47,202 bases of DNA, from positions 1 to 47,202 of the forward strand of contig QWOR01000351.1 of assembly GCA_003669575.1 (NCBI GenBank). Direction: 5' to 3'. Shown here in pieces: positions 27,200-38,332 of this stretch; within the stretch, counting starts at the first letter, position 1, and each line of letters opens with the position of its first letter. This DNA is from Planctomycetota bacterium (GTDB lineage Bacteria; Planctomycetota; Planctomycetia; Planctomycetales; Planctomycetaceae). Under the pieces are notes generated by a model. It saw only the letters and a program-made list of their open reading frames with translations. It was not told where the DNA came from and did no database searches. Made by a program: the position numbers and the translations under genes.

Positions 27200-27775
27200 G
27201 TGATCGTCCACCGCATCACTACTATCGGAACTCTTGTTCTGATATGCAGTTGCAGCTTCATCTTGTCAGGCTGCAAAGAGGCTGAAGGAATCCATCAGGT
27301 CCGCGTCCCTGCGGAATACTCCGAGCGGCGGGCGGCGAAACCCGCACTGCCGCCAGCTGGCGGTAATCAGCCCGTCCCGGATGGCCTGAAGTACAAGACT
27401 CCCGAGGGCTGGACGGTGAAGCCGAACAGCCCCTTCCGGCTGGCGTCACTGGACGTGATTGATGGCGATCGCAAGTGCGACGTGAGTGTCAGCTCACTCG
27501 GACCCGATCAGCCCGTCCTGGAAAACGTCAATCGCTGGCGCGGGCAGATCAAATTACCCGCTGCAGCGGAGAGTGAACTTCAACTCAAACCGATCAAGTG
27601 CGGGGTCGCGGACGGCTCGCTGGTCGAACTGGTCGGCGAGACCGAGACGATCCTGGCAGTCATGGTGTCGCGACCTGATAAGACGTGGTTCGTCAAGCTC
27701 CAGGGCCCGAACGATCTGGCCCAGCGCGAGCGCGACAAGTTCGTCGCATTCACAGAGTCGATTGAGCTGCCGTAA
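27200..27775 (+). CDS. Small exported lipoprotein of unknown function
   Basis: About 191 residues from a GTG start. A basic tip (HR) and hydrophobic core end in a lipobox, FILSGC, with the lipidated cysteine near residue 25, so the protein should be anchored in a membrane. After a Pro-rich linker (about 45-65) comes one domain with KYKTPEGWTVKPNSPFRLASL and a later LAVMVSRPDKTWFVKLQGPND; it ends ESIELP. The second part resembles small beta-rich periplasmic proteins of planctomycetes but I do not know a function. Ribosome site is weak, and the frame is open back to 27137. It precedes the ResB-CcsA gene by 114 bases on the same strand, so a role in cytochrome c assembly is possible. Confidence 0.65.
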   Translation: MIVHRITTIGTLVLICSCSFILSGCKEAEGIHQVRVPAEYSERRAAKPALPPAGGNQPVPDGLKYKTPEGWTVKPNSPFRLASLDVIDGDRKCDVSVSSLGPDQPVLENVNRWRGQIKLPAAAESELQLKPIKCGVADGSLVELVGETETILAVMVSRPDKTWFVKLQGPNDLAQRERDKFVAFTESIELP

Positions 27776-27889
27776 CACGCGGTCCTCAACCCGCTGTCGT
27801 CTTTTCTCCGAAGAAGAACTCCCTTTTGCCATGCAAAAGGCAAAACGCGGCCACCCCACTTTCCTCAGAAATTCCCCGGGAGTCCCGGA

Positions 27890-30800
27890 ATGGCTATTCC
27901 TCAGATCACCATCCCTGCGAATTCAACCGCTGGTAGACCCCCAGCCGACTCCGGAGCGTGGGCCATGGTCAAACGTATTCTGGTCCCGCTGTCTTCCCTG
28001 AAGCTGACGGTCGCGTTGCTGGCGATGTCGGCATTCATTGTGCTGGCAGGAACCCTGGCTCAGGTCGACGCCGATGTGTGGGAGGCCGTACGACGTTACT
28101 TCCGCATCGATACCAGCGAGCTGATCCAGTCTCGATCGCTCAAAGAGGTGTTCATGCACCTGTTCGTGTGGATCGACTGTCAGATCTTCGCGCCTCCAGC
28201 GTTCTTCCCGTCGAAGCCCGATCTCAAGCCGTGGGTCGGGTTCTGGTTCCCGCGAGGCTGGACAATCGGCGCGGTCATGATGGCCAATCTGTTCGCCGCT
28301 CATCTCGTGCGATTCAAGAAGCAGGCGACGGGAACGACGCTCTGGGCCGGGATCGGGGTCATCATACTCGGCTGTATTCTGACCTGGGCGGTGATCGATA
28401 CCGCTTCGACAGCCGATGCGATCCAGACCAACACCGTCATCGGCTATGACCGCGTCTGGCAGCTGATGGGTCTGTCAATTCTGGCGATCTCGGGTTGTCT
28501 GGTCTTCATGGGACTGAGCGACGGGAACAAGCCGATTGAACGTTTGCTGTATCTGGGGACTGCTGTGCTGGCGGGCCTCATCAGTGCGGGCGTACTGCTG
28601 GTGCCACCACTGGAAGATCCGAGTATGCGGATTCTGTATCAGCTGCTGAAGGGGACCATTTGCGGACTGGTGCTGCTCGCCGGGTGCTGGCTCGTCTTCC
28701 GCAAGCGAGCGGGGATCGTGCTGCTGCACGCCGGAATCGGAATGCTGATGGTGTATGAGATCCTCGTCGGCATGAACGCTGGCACGATGGAGGCCAGCAT
28801 GTCGATCGCCGAAGGTCAGACAGCTGTCTACACCACTGACATCCGCAGCTCTGAGCTGGTGGTCGCTGACCTGTCGGATGCCAAGGAAGACGTAGAGACC
28901 ATCATCCCCGGCAGGTTGCTGAAGCCCGAGGCCAAGTTCGACGACAAGCAGCTGCCGTTCGTCGTCGAGGTTCTTGATTATCACCCGCACTCGACGCTGT
29001 ACAACAAGAAGGCGGGATTCTTGATGACGCGTCCCGGCCAGCAGGCTGAGGAGCCGAAGACTCCCGATCTGGCCACCGAAGGATTGGGCAAGACATTTCG
29101 CATTGCCCCGCTCGACCCGAGCGTCGGGACCGATACCAGCGGAGCGATCGATACACCCTCGGCTTATGTCCGTGTGACCAGCCGTGAGGATGGCAAACAA
29201 CTCGGGACGTACATGGTCACCACGATTCCGGGGTTTGACCGTTCCGAGCCCATTGAATTTCAGGGAAAGAAGTACGAGCTGGAACTACGGTTCCGTCGGA
29301 CCTACACCCCTTATCACGTGACACTCAAGGACGTGCAGAAGAACACATACGTCGGGACAGACCGGCCGAAGGACTTTCGTTCGATCGTGACACTGATTGA
29401 CACATCGCGTTCCGATGCGAAGCCGATCGACTCTGAAATCTGGATGAACAATCCGCTGCGTTACGGCGGCTTTACGTTCTACCAGAGCAACTATGACCCG
29501 GGACGCAACGGTCGCGAAGTGACCAGCCTGCAGGTCGTGGAGAACGAGGGTTGGACGATCCCCTACCTCGCCTGCATGATTACCGGGGTCGGCATGCTGT
29601 TTCAGTTCTTCCAGGTACTCGTGAGGTTCCTGGGTAAAGCTGTTCGCAGCACTTCAGCGAACGCTTCGACCACAGTTTTACCGAACGCCGAGACCAAAAA
29701 GTCGCGGAAGTACTCGGTACTGGCCGCTGCCGCTGCGACCGTGATGTTTGCTGCGATCGTGATGACCTCGACGAAAGAGAAGAAGCTCGACCCCAAGTTC
29801 GACCTCAACGCCTTCGCACAGGTTCCGATCTTCTACGAGGGCCGTGCCCAGCCGATCGACAGCTTGGCTCGGAACTCGATGCTGTTCCTGAACGATCGCG
29901 AAACCTATCGCGAGAACGATAAGACCGAGCCCGCAATTCGCTGGCTGCTGGACGTGATTACCGACTCCCCCAATGCCGACAAGCATCCCGTCTTCCAGAT
30001 CGAGAACCTCGATCTGCAGAAGGCCCTGGGTCTCGAGAACCGGGAACGGTTCCGTTACGCGCCGAGTGAGTTCCAGACGAAACTCGAAGGGACTCGCAAC
30101 GAAGATGGCACACCCAAAGATCCGGGGATGCTGGAAGAGATCGCGAAGCTGCGCGAGATCAAGACAGAGAACTTGAATCTGTATGAGCGCAAGCTGCTTT
30201 CGTTGGAGCGACGAGTTCGAGCGATGCGCAAGCTGAAGTTCATGTTTATCGATCCGACAACCGTCCAGCCGATGCCGCCGTTGCCGACTCCAGAATCAAT
30301 CAAGAGCAACCCAACATTGGCTCAAGAGCAGATGGGAGCAGTGAGGTCCTACCTCGACAGCCTTAAAAAACTGGTGACGGATGAGCAGTTTGCGATCGTC
30401 GTCCCGATGCAGATCGGTGCAGAAAAGGAGCGACTGTCTCAGGCGTTGTCAGCAGGTTGGTCAAGTTACTTCGAAGCGTGTGCGTTCAGCGCTCTGGAGG
30501 ATCAGTTCGGCATGGATCCCGTCCCCGCGATGAAGCATTGGCGAGGGATGCTGGAGTCCTACAAGGCCAACAAGCCCGAAGAGTTCAACGCTCACGTCGC
30601 CGATTACCTGAAGCTGTTGCAGGGGGCCTCAAAGGCCGATCTGACCGTGAAGTCGACCGGTGCAGAACTCGAATTGAAGAAGACGAATTTCGAGTACTTC
30701 TTCAACCGTGTCGGACCGTTCAATCTGGCGTCCTACCTGTATGTCGGTGCGTTTGTGCTTGTCGCGCTGGGCTGGGTCTTGTCTCAGTTCGGAGGAATGC

Positions 30801-31675
30801 GTCCGCTCCACAGCGCTGCATTCGCTCTGGCCATACTGACCTTCGGCATGCATGCAGCTGCGATTGTCGGCCGGATCTATATCTCGGGGCGGCCACCGGT
30901 CACGAACCTGTACTCCGCTGCCGTGTTCATCGGCTGTGCGGCAGCGCTCTTCTCGCTGGTCACCGAGCTGTTCTTCCGAAGAGGACTCGGAACGACGCTC
31001 GCCTGTGCCGCGGGGTTCCTCAGCTTGCGAGTCGCGCAGGGGCTGAGTACCGATGGCGATACCTTCGCCGTGTTGCAGGCCGTTCTGGACACGCAGTTCT
31101 GGCTGGCAACTCACGTGGTCACCATCACTTTGGGCTACGCCACAACCTACGTCGCGGGCTTCATCGGAGTGATCTACATCATCGGCGGCGTCATCACACC
31201 GGCCTTCTCGGAAAAGGACCGGCAGCGACTCTACTCGATGATGTATGGCACGACGTGCTTTGCGATCTTCTTCAGCTTTATCGGTACCGTGCTTGGCGGT
31301 CTGTGGGCGGACGATTTGTGGGGCCGGTTCTGGGGCTGGGACCCGAAAGAGAACGGAGCTCTGATCATCGTGATCTGGAATGCACTGGTTCTGCATGCTC
31401 GCTGGGGCGGAATGATCCGCGCCCGTGGGATGGCGATCCTCAGCGTACTCGGGAACATCGTTGTCAGCTGGTCGTTCTTTGGAGTCAACGAGCTGGGCGT
31501 CGGTTTGCACGCTTACGGCCTGACCGAGGGGCGGATGTTCATGCTCGCGATGTTTGCCCTCAGCCAGTTGGCAATTGCCGCTGTGGGTTTGATTCCCGAG
31601 CGTGCCTGGTGGAGTTTCCAGGCCCACGCAGATTCACCCACCCGCGAGCCAGAGGAACTGGACTCGATGGTGTAG
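27890..31675 (+). CDS. ResB-CcsA fusion, cytochrome c assembly (system II) protein
   Basis: 1261 residues combining both halves of the system II haem lyase. The N-terminal ResB part (about 25-590) has hydrophobic segments near 30-55, 125-150 and later, and a large periplasmic loop with GGFTFYQSNYDPG. A helical region (about 590-940) contains another membrane segment (about 607-625) and FAQVPIFYEGRAQPIDSLARN. The C-terminal CcsA part (about 943-1240) holds the haem-binding WWD signature, WGRFWGWDPKENG, at about 1144-1156 and conserved histidines in THVVTITLGY and LHARWG. Together they carry haem across the membrane and attach it to CxxCH motifs of cytochromes. Fused ResB-CcsA proteins are known in several phyla; here the fusion is long. 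GGGAG lies seven bases before the ATG; MVKRIL at 27965 is a second option. Confidence 0.9.
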   Translation: MAIPQITIPANSTAGRPPADSGAWAMVKRILVPLSSLKLTVALLAMSAFIVLAGTLAQVDADVWEAVRRYFRIDTSELIQSRSLKEVFMHLFVWIDCQIFAPPAFFPSKPDLKPWVGFWFPRGWTIGAVMMANLFAAHLVRFKKQATGTTLWAGIGVIILGCILTWAVIDTASTADAIQTNTVIGYDRVWQLMGLSILAISGCLVFMGLSDGNKPIERLLYLGTAVLAGLISAGVLLVPPLEDPSMRILYQLLKGTICGLVLLAGCWLVFRKRAGIVLLHAGIGMLMVYEILVGMNAGTMEASMSIAEGQTAVYTTDIRSSELVVADLSDAKEDVETIIPGRLLKPEAKFDDKQLPFVVEVLDYHPHSTLYNKKAGFLMTRPGQQAEEPKTPDLATEGLGKTFRIAPLDPSVGTDTSGAIDTPSAYVRVTSREDGKQLGTYMVTTIPGFDRSEPIEFQGKKYELELRFRRTYTPYHVTLKDVQKNTYVGTDRPKDFRSIVTLIDTSRSDAKPIDSEIWMNNPLRYGGFTFYQSNYDPGRNGREVTSLQVVENEGWTIPYLACMITGVGMLFQFFQVLVRFLGKAVRSTSANASTTVLPNAETKKSRKYSVLAAAAATVMFAAIVMTSTKEKKLDPKFDLNAFAQVPIFYEGRAQPIDSLARNSMLFLNDRETYRENDKTEPAIRWLLDVITDSPNADKHPVFQIENLDLQKALGLENRERFRYAPSEFQTKLEGTRNEDGTPKDPGMLEEIAKLREIKTENLNLYERKLLSLERRVRAMRKLKFMFIDPTTVQPMPPLPTPESIKSNPTLAQEQMGAVRSYLDSLKKLVTDEQFAIVVPMQIGAEKERLSQALSAGWSSYFEACAFSALEDQFGMDPVPAMKHWRGMLESYKANKPEEFNAHVADYLKLLQGASKADLTVKSTGAELELKKTNFEYFFNRVGPFNLASYLYVGAFVLVALGWVLSQFGGMRPLHSAAFALAILTFGMHAAAIVGRIYISGRPPVTNLYSAAVFIGCAAALFSLVTELFFRRGLGTTLACAAGFLSLRVAQGLSTDGDTFAVLQAVLDTQFWLATHVVTITLGYATTYVAGFIGVIYIIGGVITPAFSEKDRQRLYSMMYGTTCFAIFFSFIGTVLGGLWADDLWGRFWGWDPKENGALIIVIWNALVLHARWGGMIRARGMAILSVLGNIVVSWSFFGVNELGVGLHAYGLTEGRMFMLAMFALSQLAIAAVGLIPERAWWSFQAHADSPTREPEELDSMV

Positions 31676-31737
31676 GTCGCCCCGAGCCGAGATCTTGGTC
31701 GCTGACCGCTCCGCGATCTACGACTCTGTACCAAAGA

Positions 31738-31767
31738 CAAAAGCCGTCCTTCAAAGGACGGCTTTTG
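31738..31767. terminator. Bidirectional terminator between ResB-CcsA and the 52-residue protein gene
   Basis: CAAAAGCCGTCCTT and its perfect complement, 14 bases each, flank two central bases, giving a stem of about 12 bp after loop closure. The A-rich left and T-rich right ends make it suitable for both strands. It sits 63 bases after the ResB-CcsA stop and 28 bases after the convergent small gene. Confidence 0.85.
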
Positions 31768-31794
31768 ACTTGGATACACAGCAATTGCAGTCGA

Positions 31795-31953
31795 TTACTT
31801 CGACTTCTTCGACTTGGCCACCTTGGGCTTGGTGACCGACTTCTTGGCAGCCAGATCGTGGGCTTTCTTCGACTTGCCCCCCTTGGTGAAGATGTTGTCC
31901 CAGTTCTTCCAGAATTCCGGGGTTGTCCCGGTACGCACAATCGGACCACTCAT
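31795..31953 (-). CDS. Small basic protein, 52 residues, unknown function
   Basis: AGGAA lies seven bases before the ATG, and a terminator follows the stop, so this is a real gene despite its size. The first 25 residues (MSGPIVRTGTTPEFWKNWDN) look folded and aromatic; the remaining half is Lys/Ala/Ser-rich with VAKSKKSK at the end, as in histone-H1-like or RNA-binding tails. I recall similar short proteins beginning with an IVRxGxTPxFWxNWD core from planctomycetes. Function is not known. A role with nucleic acid or ribosomes would be a guess from charge alone. Confidence 0.72.
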   Translation of the reverse strand: MSGPIVRTGTTPEFWKNWDNIFTKGGKSKKAHDLAAKKSVTKPKVAKSKKSK

Positions 31954-32401
31954 TGAATCGTTCCTGTGAAGGCACTCGTCACACCTGGACAAGACACTCC
32001 TTGTTCGGCGACGACATCGTGTGGGGCCATTTTCCACGGCCCACACATGATATGTTGAACGGCTTTGAAGGAATGTCAAGGTGGAGTGGTCAGTAATCAT
32101 TCGCCCGCTGCCAGTCAGCACAGAGTGCGGTCTGGACCAACGAGTGACGTGGCAGGTCCGAAATGCGGCCGGTCCCGCTCGCAATTGATCTTGTCGCATT
32201 TGACTCAGCGGCGAATAATCCCGTGTCGGCAATGCTCATTCCTAATTCGGCATTTGCACGAGCCTGTCGCTCGCAGGTCTCGCTCTCTCGATACAAGCGT
32301 TCTGCCGAGTGCGGAAGCTCGCGCGGTTCCCGCTCACCGCCTCTCGGCAGCCCCGTGCAAATGTCTCTGCTCCGTTGTGCCGAAGGTCATGGGAGTCTGA
32401 C
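31954..32401. other. Divergent region between the 52-residue protein gene and prkA
   Basis: Nearly 450 bases. It includes a short palindrome of the GCCTG...CAGG type near 32262-32280, but no gene: frames extending into it from either side lack conserved sequence. It should hold the promoters of both neighbours. Confidence 0.4.
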
Positions 32402-34450
<2,049 letters not shown>

Positions 34451-34517
34451 CACGAAGAAGGGCGTTGCGTCACCCGGGCGTCATCACATGTTGCCACCCG
34501 GAATGAATCCCGTGGCA

Positions 34518-36188
34518 TCACGGCATGAGTCCTCGACGGGCCTGTTCGATGAATGTCGCGGCATCGGGATCGGCGGCGTACATGTCGACGATCGTTTGCA
34601 GCAAGGTGCGGGCTTCATCCGCTTTCCCTTGCGTCCGAAGCTCCTCGGCCCGGGATAGCGCCCGCTTCACCAGACTGTACTGCTCTGGACCGATTGATTT
34701 GTTATTCAATTCCTTCAGCAAGTCAGTCGCCAATGCATGCAGGTCAGCTGCGTCGGGATCTCCCTCTGTCAGTCGGACCAGGCCGGCCAGGACCTGTTTC
34801 GCCTCGGTATTTTGGCCCAGGCCTCGGAGCTGGACTGCCTTCTGCAGGAGTTTCTCTCCATCGGTTTCCGCATCGCGGGTGGTCCACGTTCCCCGTCGAC
34901 CAAGCAGTGACTTGCGCAGTTCGTATAGACGAATCTGATCGAGGTACTTCTCCAGTTCCGGCCCCCAGCGTTTGGAGTCACGCTCGAGGAGAGGCTCAAA
35001 GACTTCCCGCTTCGCCCGCTCCCACCCCGGTCCCGGCTCAGCGGCCATCAGCAATTGCCCCTGCTCCAGAAGATCTTCATCCGTTGGCAGTCGGTGATTC
35101 CACCAGTACACGCCTCCCAGAATAATCGCGGCGAGAGCTGCGACCAGGAACCAGGTACTGTCCAGGATCCGCTCGAGCAAAGTTTGTTCATTGGCGTGTT
35201 CGACGTGGGCCTTCATCAGCTCACGCATCGCAACGCCCGCCGCTTCGGGGTCGGAGCTCCTGCCATCCGCAGCCAGTGTCACGTCATTGCCGTCGACATG
35301 CTCGAATTCAAAGGTTCCGGAGCCTTGTGTCAGCTCGACCTTCCTGGGGATTTCCTGCAAACGTAGCTGAAGGACATACGCATCGGGATATCGATTGTCC
35401 GGGTTCTTTTCCAGACACTTGCAGACGACCTCATCGAGCCAGTGCGGAATATCGGGAACGATTCGGCGGGGGCTGTCGAACTGACCAAATTTGTGCTTTT
35501 GAGCGATGTCGAGAGCTGACTTTCCCGTGAACGGTGGACGGCCGGTCAGCATCACATACATCACCGCGCCGAGCGAATAGATGTCACTCCGCTTGTCGAC
35601 ACGCCTGCCCTGGGCCTGCTCAGGGGACATGTATTCCACCGTCCCGATCACCCCTCCGGTCGCGGTCAGCTGATCACCCGCGAAGACATGCGCCACACCA
35701 AAATCCGTCAACTTGCAGACCCCCTGCTTGTTGAGCAGCAGGTTGGAGGGTTTGAGGTCGCGATGGATAATCCCTGTGTTATGCGCCGCTTTGAGGGCTT
35801 TGCACACCTGGCAGGCAATCTCAATGACCTCTCGCCAACCGAGTCGTTTCTCTCGCAATACACGATCCGTGACGGTCTCACCGTCCACAAATTCCATCGT
35901 GTAGTAGTAGGTCCCTTCCCACTCTCCACTATCATACATCTCGACGACATGCTCACCGGTCACGCGATGCATGGCATCGATCTCACGGGCAAAGCGGGCG
36001 ACGAAGCCCTCCTCGTGAGCCATACTCGCCGGAAGAACTTTGATCGCCACGAGTTGCCCGGTGTCTTCGTGCTTCCCCAGATACACCGTCCCCATGCCCC
36101 CTTGACCGAGCTTGCGCTCGATCAGGTAGGCGCCGATCTGTTTGGGAAGTGCGGCAGAATCGACAGACGAGCGACCTTCAGGTGGCAT
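34518..36188 (-). CDS. Membrane Ser/Thr protein kinase with C-terminal helical region
   Basis: 556 residues from the ATG chosen (GGGAG six bases upstream; the frame is open back to 36260). The kinase domain (about 18-285) has glycine loop GQGGMG at 28-33, K50 in VAIK, HRDLKPSN at 142-149 and DFG at 162-164, so it should be active. A membrane helix (about 346-363) puts the rest outside the cytoplasm: a helical, TPR-like domain (about 370-556) with repeated ARxLL/AKQVL segments. This layout matches many planctomycete sensor kinases. It is divergent from the chelatase gene, with about 100 bases between the two starts, and convergent with prkA. Confidence 0.92.
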   Translation of the reverse strand: MPPEGRSSVDSAALPKQIGAYLIERKLGQGGMGTVYLGKHEDTGQLVAIKVLPASMAHEEGFVARFAREIDAMHRVTGEHVVEMYDSGEWEGTYYYTMEFVDGETVTDRVLREKRLGWREVIEIACQVCKALKAAHNTGIIHRDLKPSNLLLNKQGVCKLTDFGVAHVFAGDQLTATGGVIGTVEYMSPEQAQGRRVDKRSDIYSLGAVMYVMLTGRPPFTGKSALDIAQKHKFGQFDSPRRIVPDIPHWLDEVVCKCLEKNPDNRYPDAYVLQLRLQEIPRKVELTQGSGTFEFEHVDGNDVTLAADGRSSDPEAAGVAMRELMKAHVEHANEQTLLERILDSTWFLVAALAAIILGGVYWWNHRLPTDEDLLEQGQLLMAAEPGPGWERAKREVFEPLLERDSKRWGPELEKYLDQIRLYELRKSLLGRRGTWTTRDAETDGEKLLQKAVQLRGLGQNTEAKQVLAGLVRLTEGDPDAADLHALATDLLKELNNKSIGPEQYSLVKRALSRAEELRTQGKADEARTLLQTIVDMYAADPDAATFIEQARRGLMP

Positions 36189-36291
36189 CAACATCTCCCG
36201 AGCGCCCGGTGAAAACAACAGTTGCCATTCGCGCCGTGATGGAAGCTGTGTCACAGACACGAGTCACGACCAACCCCAGTCTACGGAACAG

Positions 36292-36672
36292 ATGATGTCC
36301 TCAGCAATTCTATTGATCGCTCATGGCAGTCGCCGGGCAGCTGCGAATGCTGACCTGGTGAAGCTGGCAGAGATCGTCCGCACGCGTTGCCCGCAGGACA
36401 TTGTCGAGATTGCATATCTGGAACTGGCCGAACCCACCATCCCCCAGGGGGCCGCACGCTGTGTCGAGCGGGGAGCCACCCATGTTCGCATGTCTCCGTT
36501 CTTCCTCTCGGCCGGAACTCACATTGCCGAGGACTTAACCGGTTTTCAGACCGAGTTTTCGGCTCAGTTCCCTAACGTGCAGTTCCAACTGTGCCCACCG
36601 CTCGGTTTGCATTCGCTGCTGGTCGAGGCGTTACTGGAACGAATGAACGAGGTGTGGGTCAAAGACGCGTGA
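36292..36672 (+). CDS. CbiX/SirB-type sirohydrochlorin chelatase
   Basis: About 126 residues, the size of single-domain class II chelatases that insert cobalt or iron into sirohydrochlorin for cobalamin or sirohaem synthesis. The two metal-binding histidines are at about 11 (LIAHGSRR) and 76 (FFLSAGTHIAEDL). Conserved LAEPTIPQGAARCVERGA lies between. The start is at either of two adjacent ATGs with GGA upstream; the longer frame from 36142 runs through the divergent kinase's promoter. Iron or cobalt specificity cannot be told from sequence, and no other tetrapyrrole gene is nearby. Confidence 0.85.
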   Translation: MMSSAILLIAHGSRRAAANADLVKLAEIVRTRCPQDIVEIAYLELAEPTIPQGAARCVERGATHVRMSPFFLSAGTHIAEDLTGFQTEFSAQFPNVQFQLCPPLGLHSLLVEALLERMNEVWVKDA

Positions 36673-36932
36673 CCTGATACGGGTCGCAGTCCATGTCGTT
36701 TTGAATGTATTCATCATACTTCTTCTCTCAGGGCAGACAGGCATGTCTGACCCACTGCTCAACCACAGTGGATCAGGCTCCGCAGATTACCTTTCCGCAC
36801 GAACTGCCTATGCATGCGTCCGGCGCATCGTTTGCTTTGTGTCTTCGCACGACCCGGCAACACTTGATCGGGCCACAAAACGACAAAAACATCTTGGCGA
36901 CTGTGCAAACTTTACGCTAGGAAGCTCTGATC

Positions 36933-38288
36933 ATGGCCCGCCTGCTGACCCTCTTTACCGGTCTCCTCGCCCTGCTGTCCGCACCCGGGTGTCTGGCATT
37001 GCATTGCCAGGACAGCTGGGCCGTGAGTCAATTTCCTCAGTCACATCCCGTCTGCATCGACGCTCCTCCCGCTTACGTGTTACCGCATCAGGAGGCACTC
37101 GTCCCTCCCGAACAGCGACAGCTCAGAATGAGCCCGCCGCCGGTTACAGACGTCCTGCCCGGTGACCAACCGGCCGATTCTGCCGATCGCGTGTCGTTCG
37201 CGTCGTCGCCCTCCCCAGCGAACTCCACTCCGGCCACGTCGGTCAAGCTCTACTACGGAACCAACCGCCCGGGCTTTCAGGCGGCTGCTCTGATGGACAC
37301 CAATTTCTACGGACAGTGTGAGGTCTCCATCCCGAAACAGCACCAGTTTGGCCAGCTCGAGCGACCAAGCATTTGGCGTCTGGAATTCCGCGAGTCACAG
37401 GCCAAACATGTCGTCCTGAAGAACGTCGAGCCGCTCAACTCGGATGATTGCCTGGGTCGCATGCGCAGTGATCTGTCGGCCGATGACGAATCGGCACTGT
37501 TCGTTTTCATCCACGGATACAACGTCACCTTCTCCGAGGCTGCCCAACGAACCGCTCAAATGGCATTCGACCTCCAGTTCCGTGGAGTCCCGCTGTTCTA
37601 CAGCTGGCCCTCGCGCGGAGCCCTCTCCGGGTATGGAGACGACCAGCGATCCGCTGACGCCTCGGCGAAACCTCTGGCTGAGTTCCTGACGCGGATCGCT
37701 ACGGAGACGGGCGCACGCAAGATCCACCTCATCGCACACAGCCTCGGCAACCGTGCACTGGTCGGAGCCCTCGCGCAGCTGGGACAGACTCCGGGACAGA
37801 GCGCCCGATTCAATCAGGTCGTCTTCGCCGCTCCCGACATCGACGCCGGTCTGTTTGCGAACGACATCGCCCCCAAGATCGAGCCGGTCGTCGATCGCGT
37901 CACGATCTACTCTTCGGGAAGCGATCTGGCTCTGTGGGCATCGCGTCTCTGGCACCGTACCGTCCGATTGGGTCAACCCAGTCCGTATTGGGTCAAGATC
38001 CGCACCTATGACTGGATCGATGTGATTGACGCGACCTCGATTGGATTTGAATGGTTCGAGCTCGGGCATTCGGCTTATGGGGGCGAACTTCTGGCCGATT
38101 TGAGTCGTGTAATCGATGGTCAACCTGCCGGAGCCGCTCCACTGACCGGCCCAGAGGCAGGTCGCTGGATCGTCACGCGGCCGCCCCCTCCCAGCATTCC
38201 GATCAACAATGGACCGCCTCTGCAGGTTATCTACCGTTATCGACCGAGTGGTCCCTGGCCCACTGCCCCTGTCGACCGCTGGCGATAG
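36933..38288 (+). CDS. Exported alpha/beta-hydrolase of the DUF900 family
   Basis: 451 residues. A signal sequence ends at about residue 20 with APGC, a poor lipobox that could still give a lipoprotein. After a Pro/Ser-rich linker (about 60-105), LYYGTNRP opens the DUF900-like hydrolase domain (about 108-400), with oxyanion-region FVFIHGYNVTF and the nucleophile elbow IAHSLGN, serine at about 270. FAAPDID supplies the acid region. Substrates of this family are not well defined; an esterase or lipase-like activity at the envelope is likely. AGGAAG lies eight bases before the ATG. The MsrP-like gene begins 44 bases later on the same strand. Confidence 0.85.
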   Translation: MARLLTLFTGLLALLSAPGCLALHCQDSWAVSQFPQSHPVCIDAPPAYVLPHQEALVPPEQRQLRMSPPPVTDVLPGDQPADSADRVSFASSPSPANSTPATSVKLYYGTNRPGFQAAALMDTNFYGQCEVSIPKQHQFGQLERPSIWRLEFRESQAKHVVLKNVEPLNSDDCLGRMRSDLSADDESALFVFIHGYNVTFSEAAQRTAQMAFDLQFRGVPLFYSWPSRGALSGYGDDQRSADASAKPLAEFLTRIATETGARKIHLIAHSLGNRALVGALAQLGQTPGQSARFNQVVFAAPDIDAGLFANDIAPKIEPVVDRVTIYSSGSDLALWASRLWHRTVRLGQPSPYWVKIRTYDWIDVIDATSIGFEWFELGHSAYGGELLADLSRVIDGQPAGAAPLTGPEAGRWIVTRPPPPSIPINNGPPLQVIYRYRPSGPWPTAPVDRWR

Positions 38289-38332
38289 TTTCTATCATCC
38301 ATGACTGCAGTCTGGTTACGGAGACCAATGTC

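Noticed and set aside
30457..31956. 499-codon plus-strand frame
   Set aside because: Overlaps the ResB-CcsA gene in another frame and crosses its stop and terminator.
34451..34517. Terminator between prkA and the membrane kinase
   Set aside because: Several short pairings exist, but none is a clear stem with a T-run.
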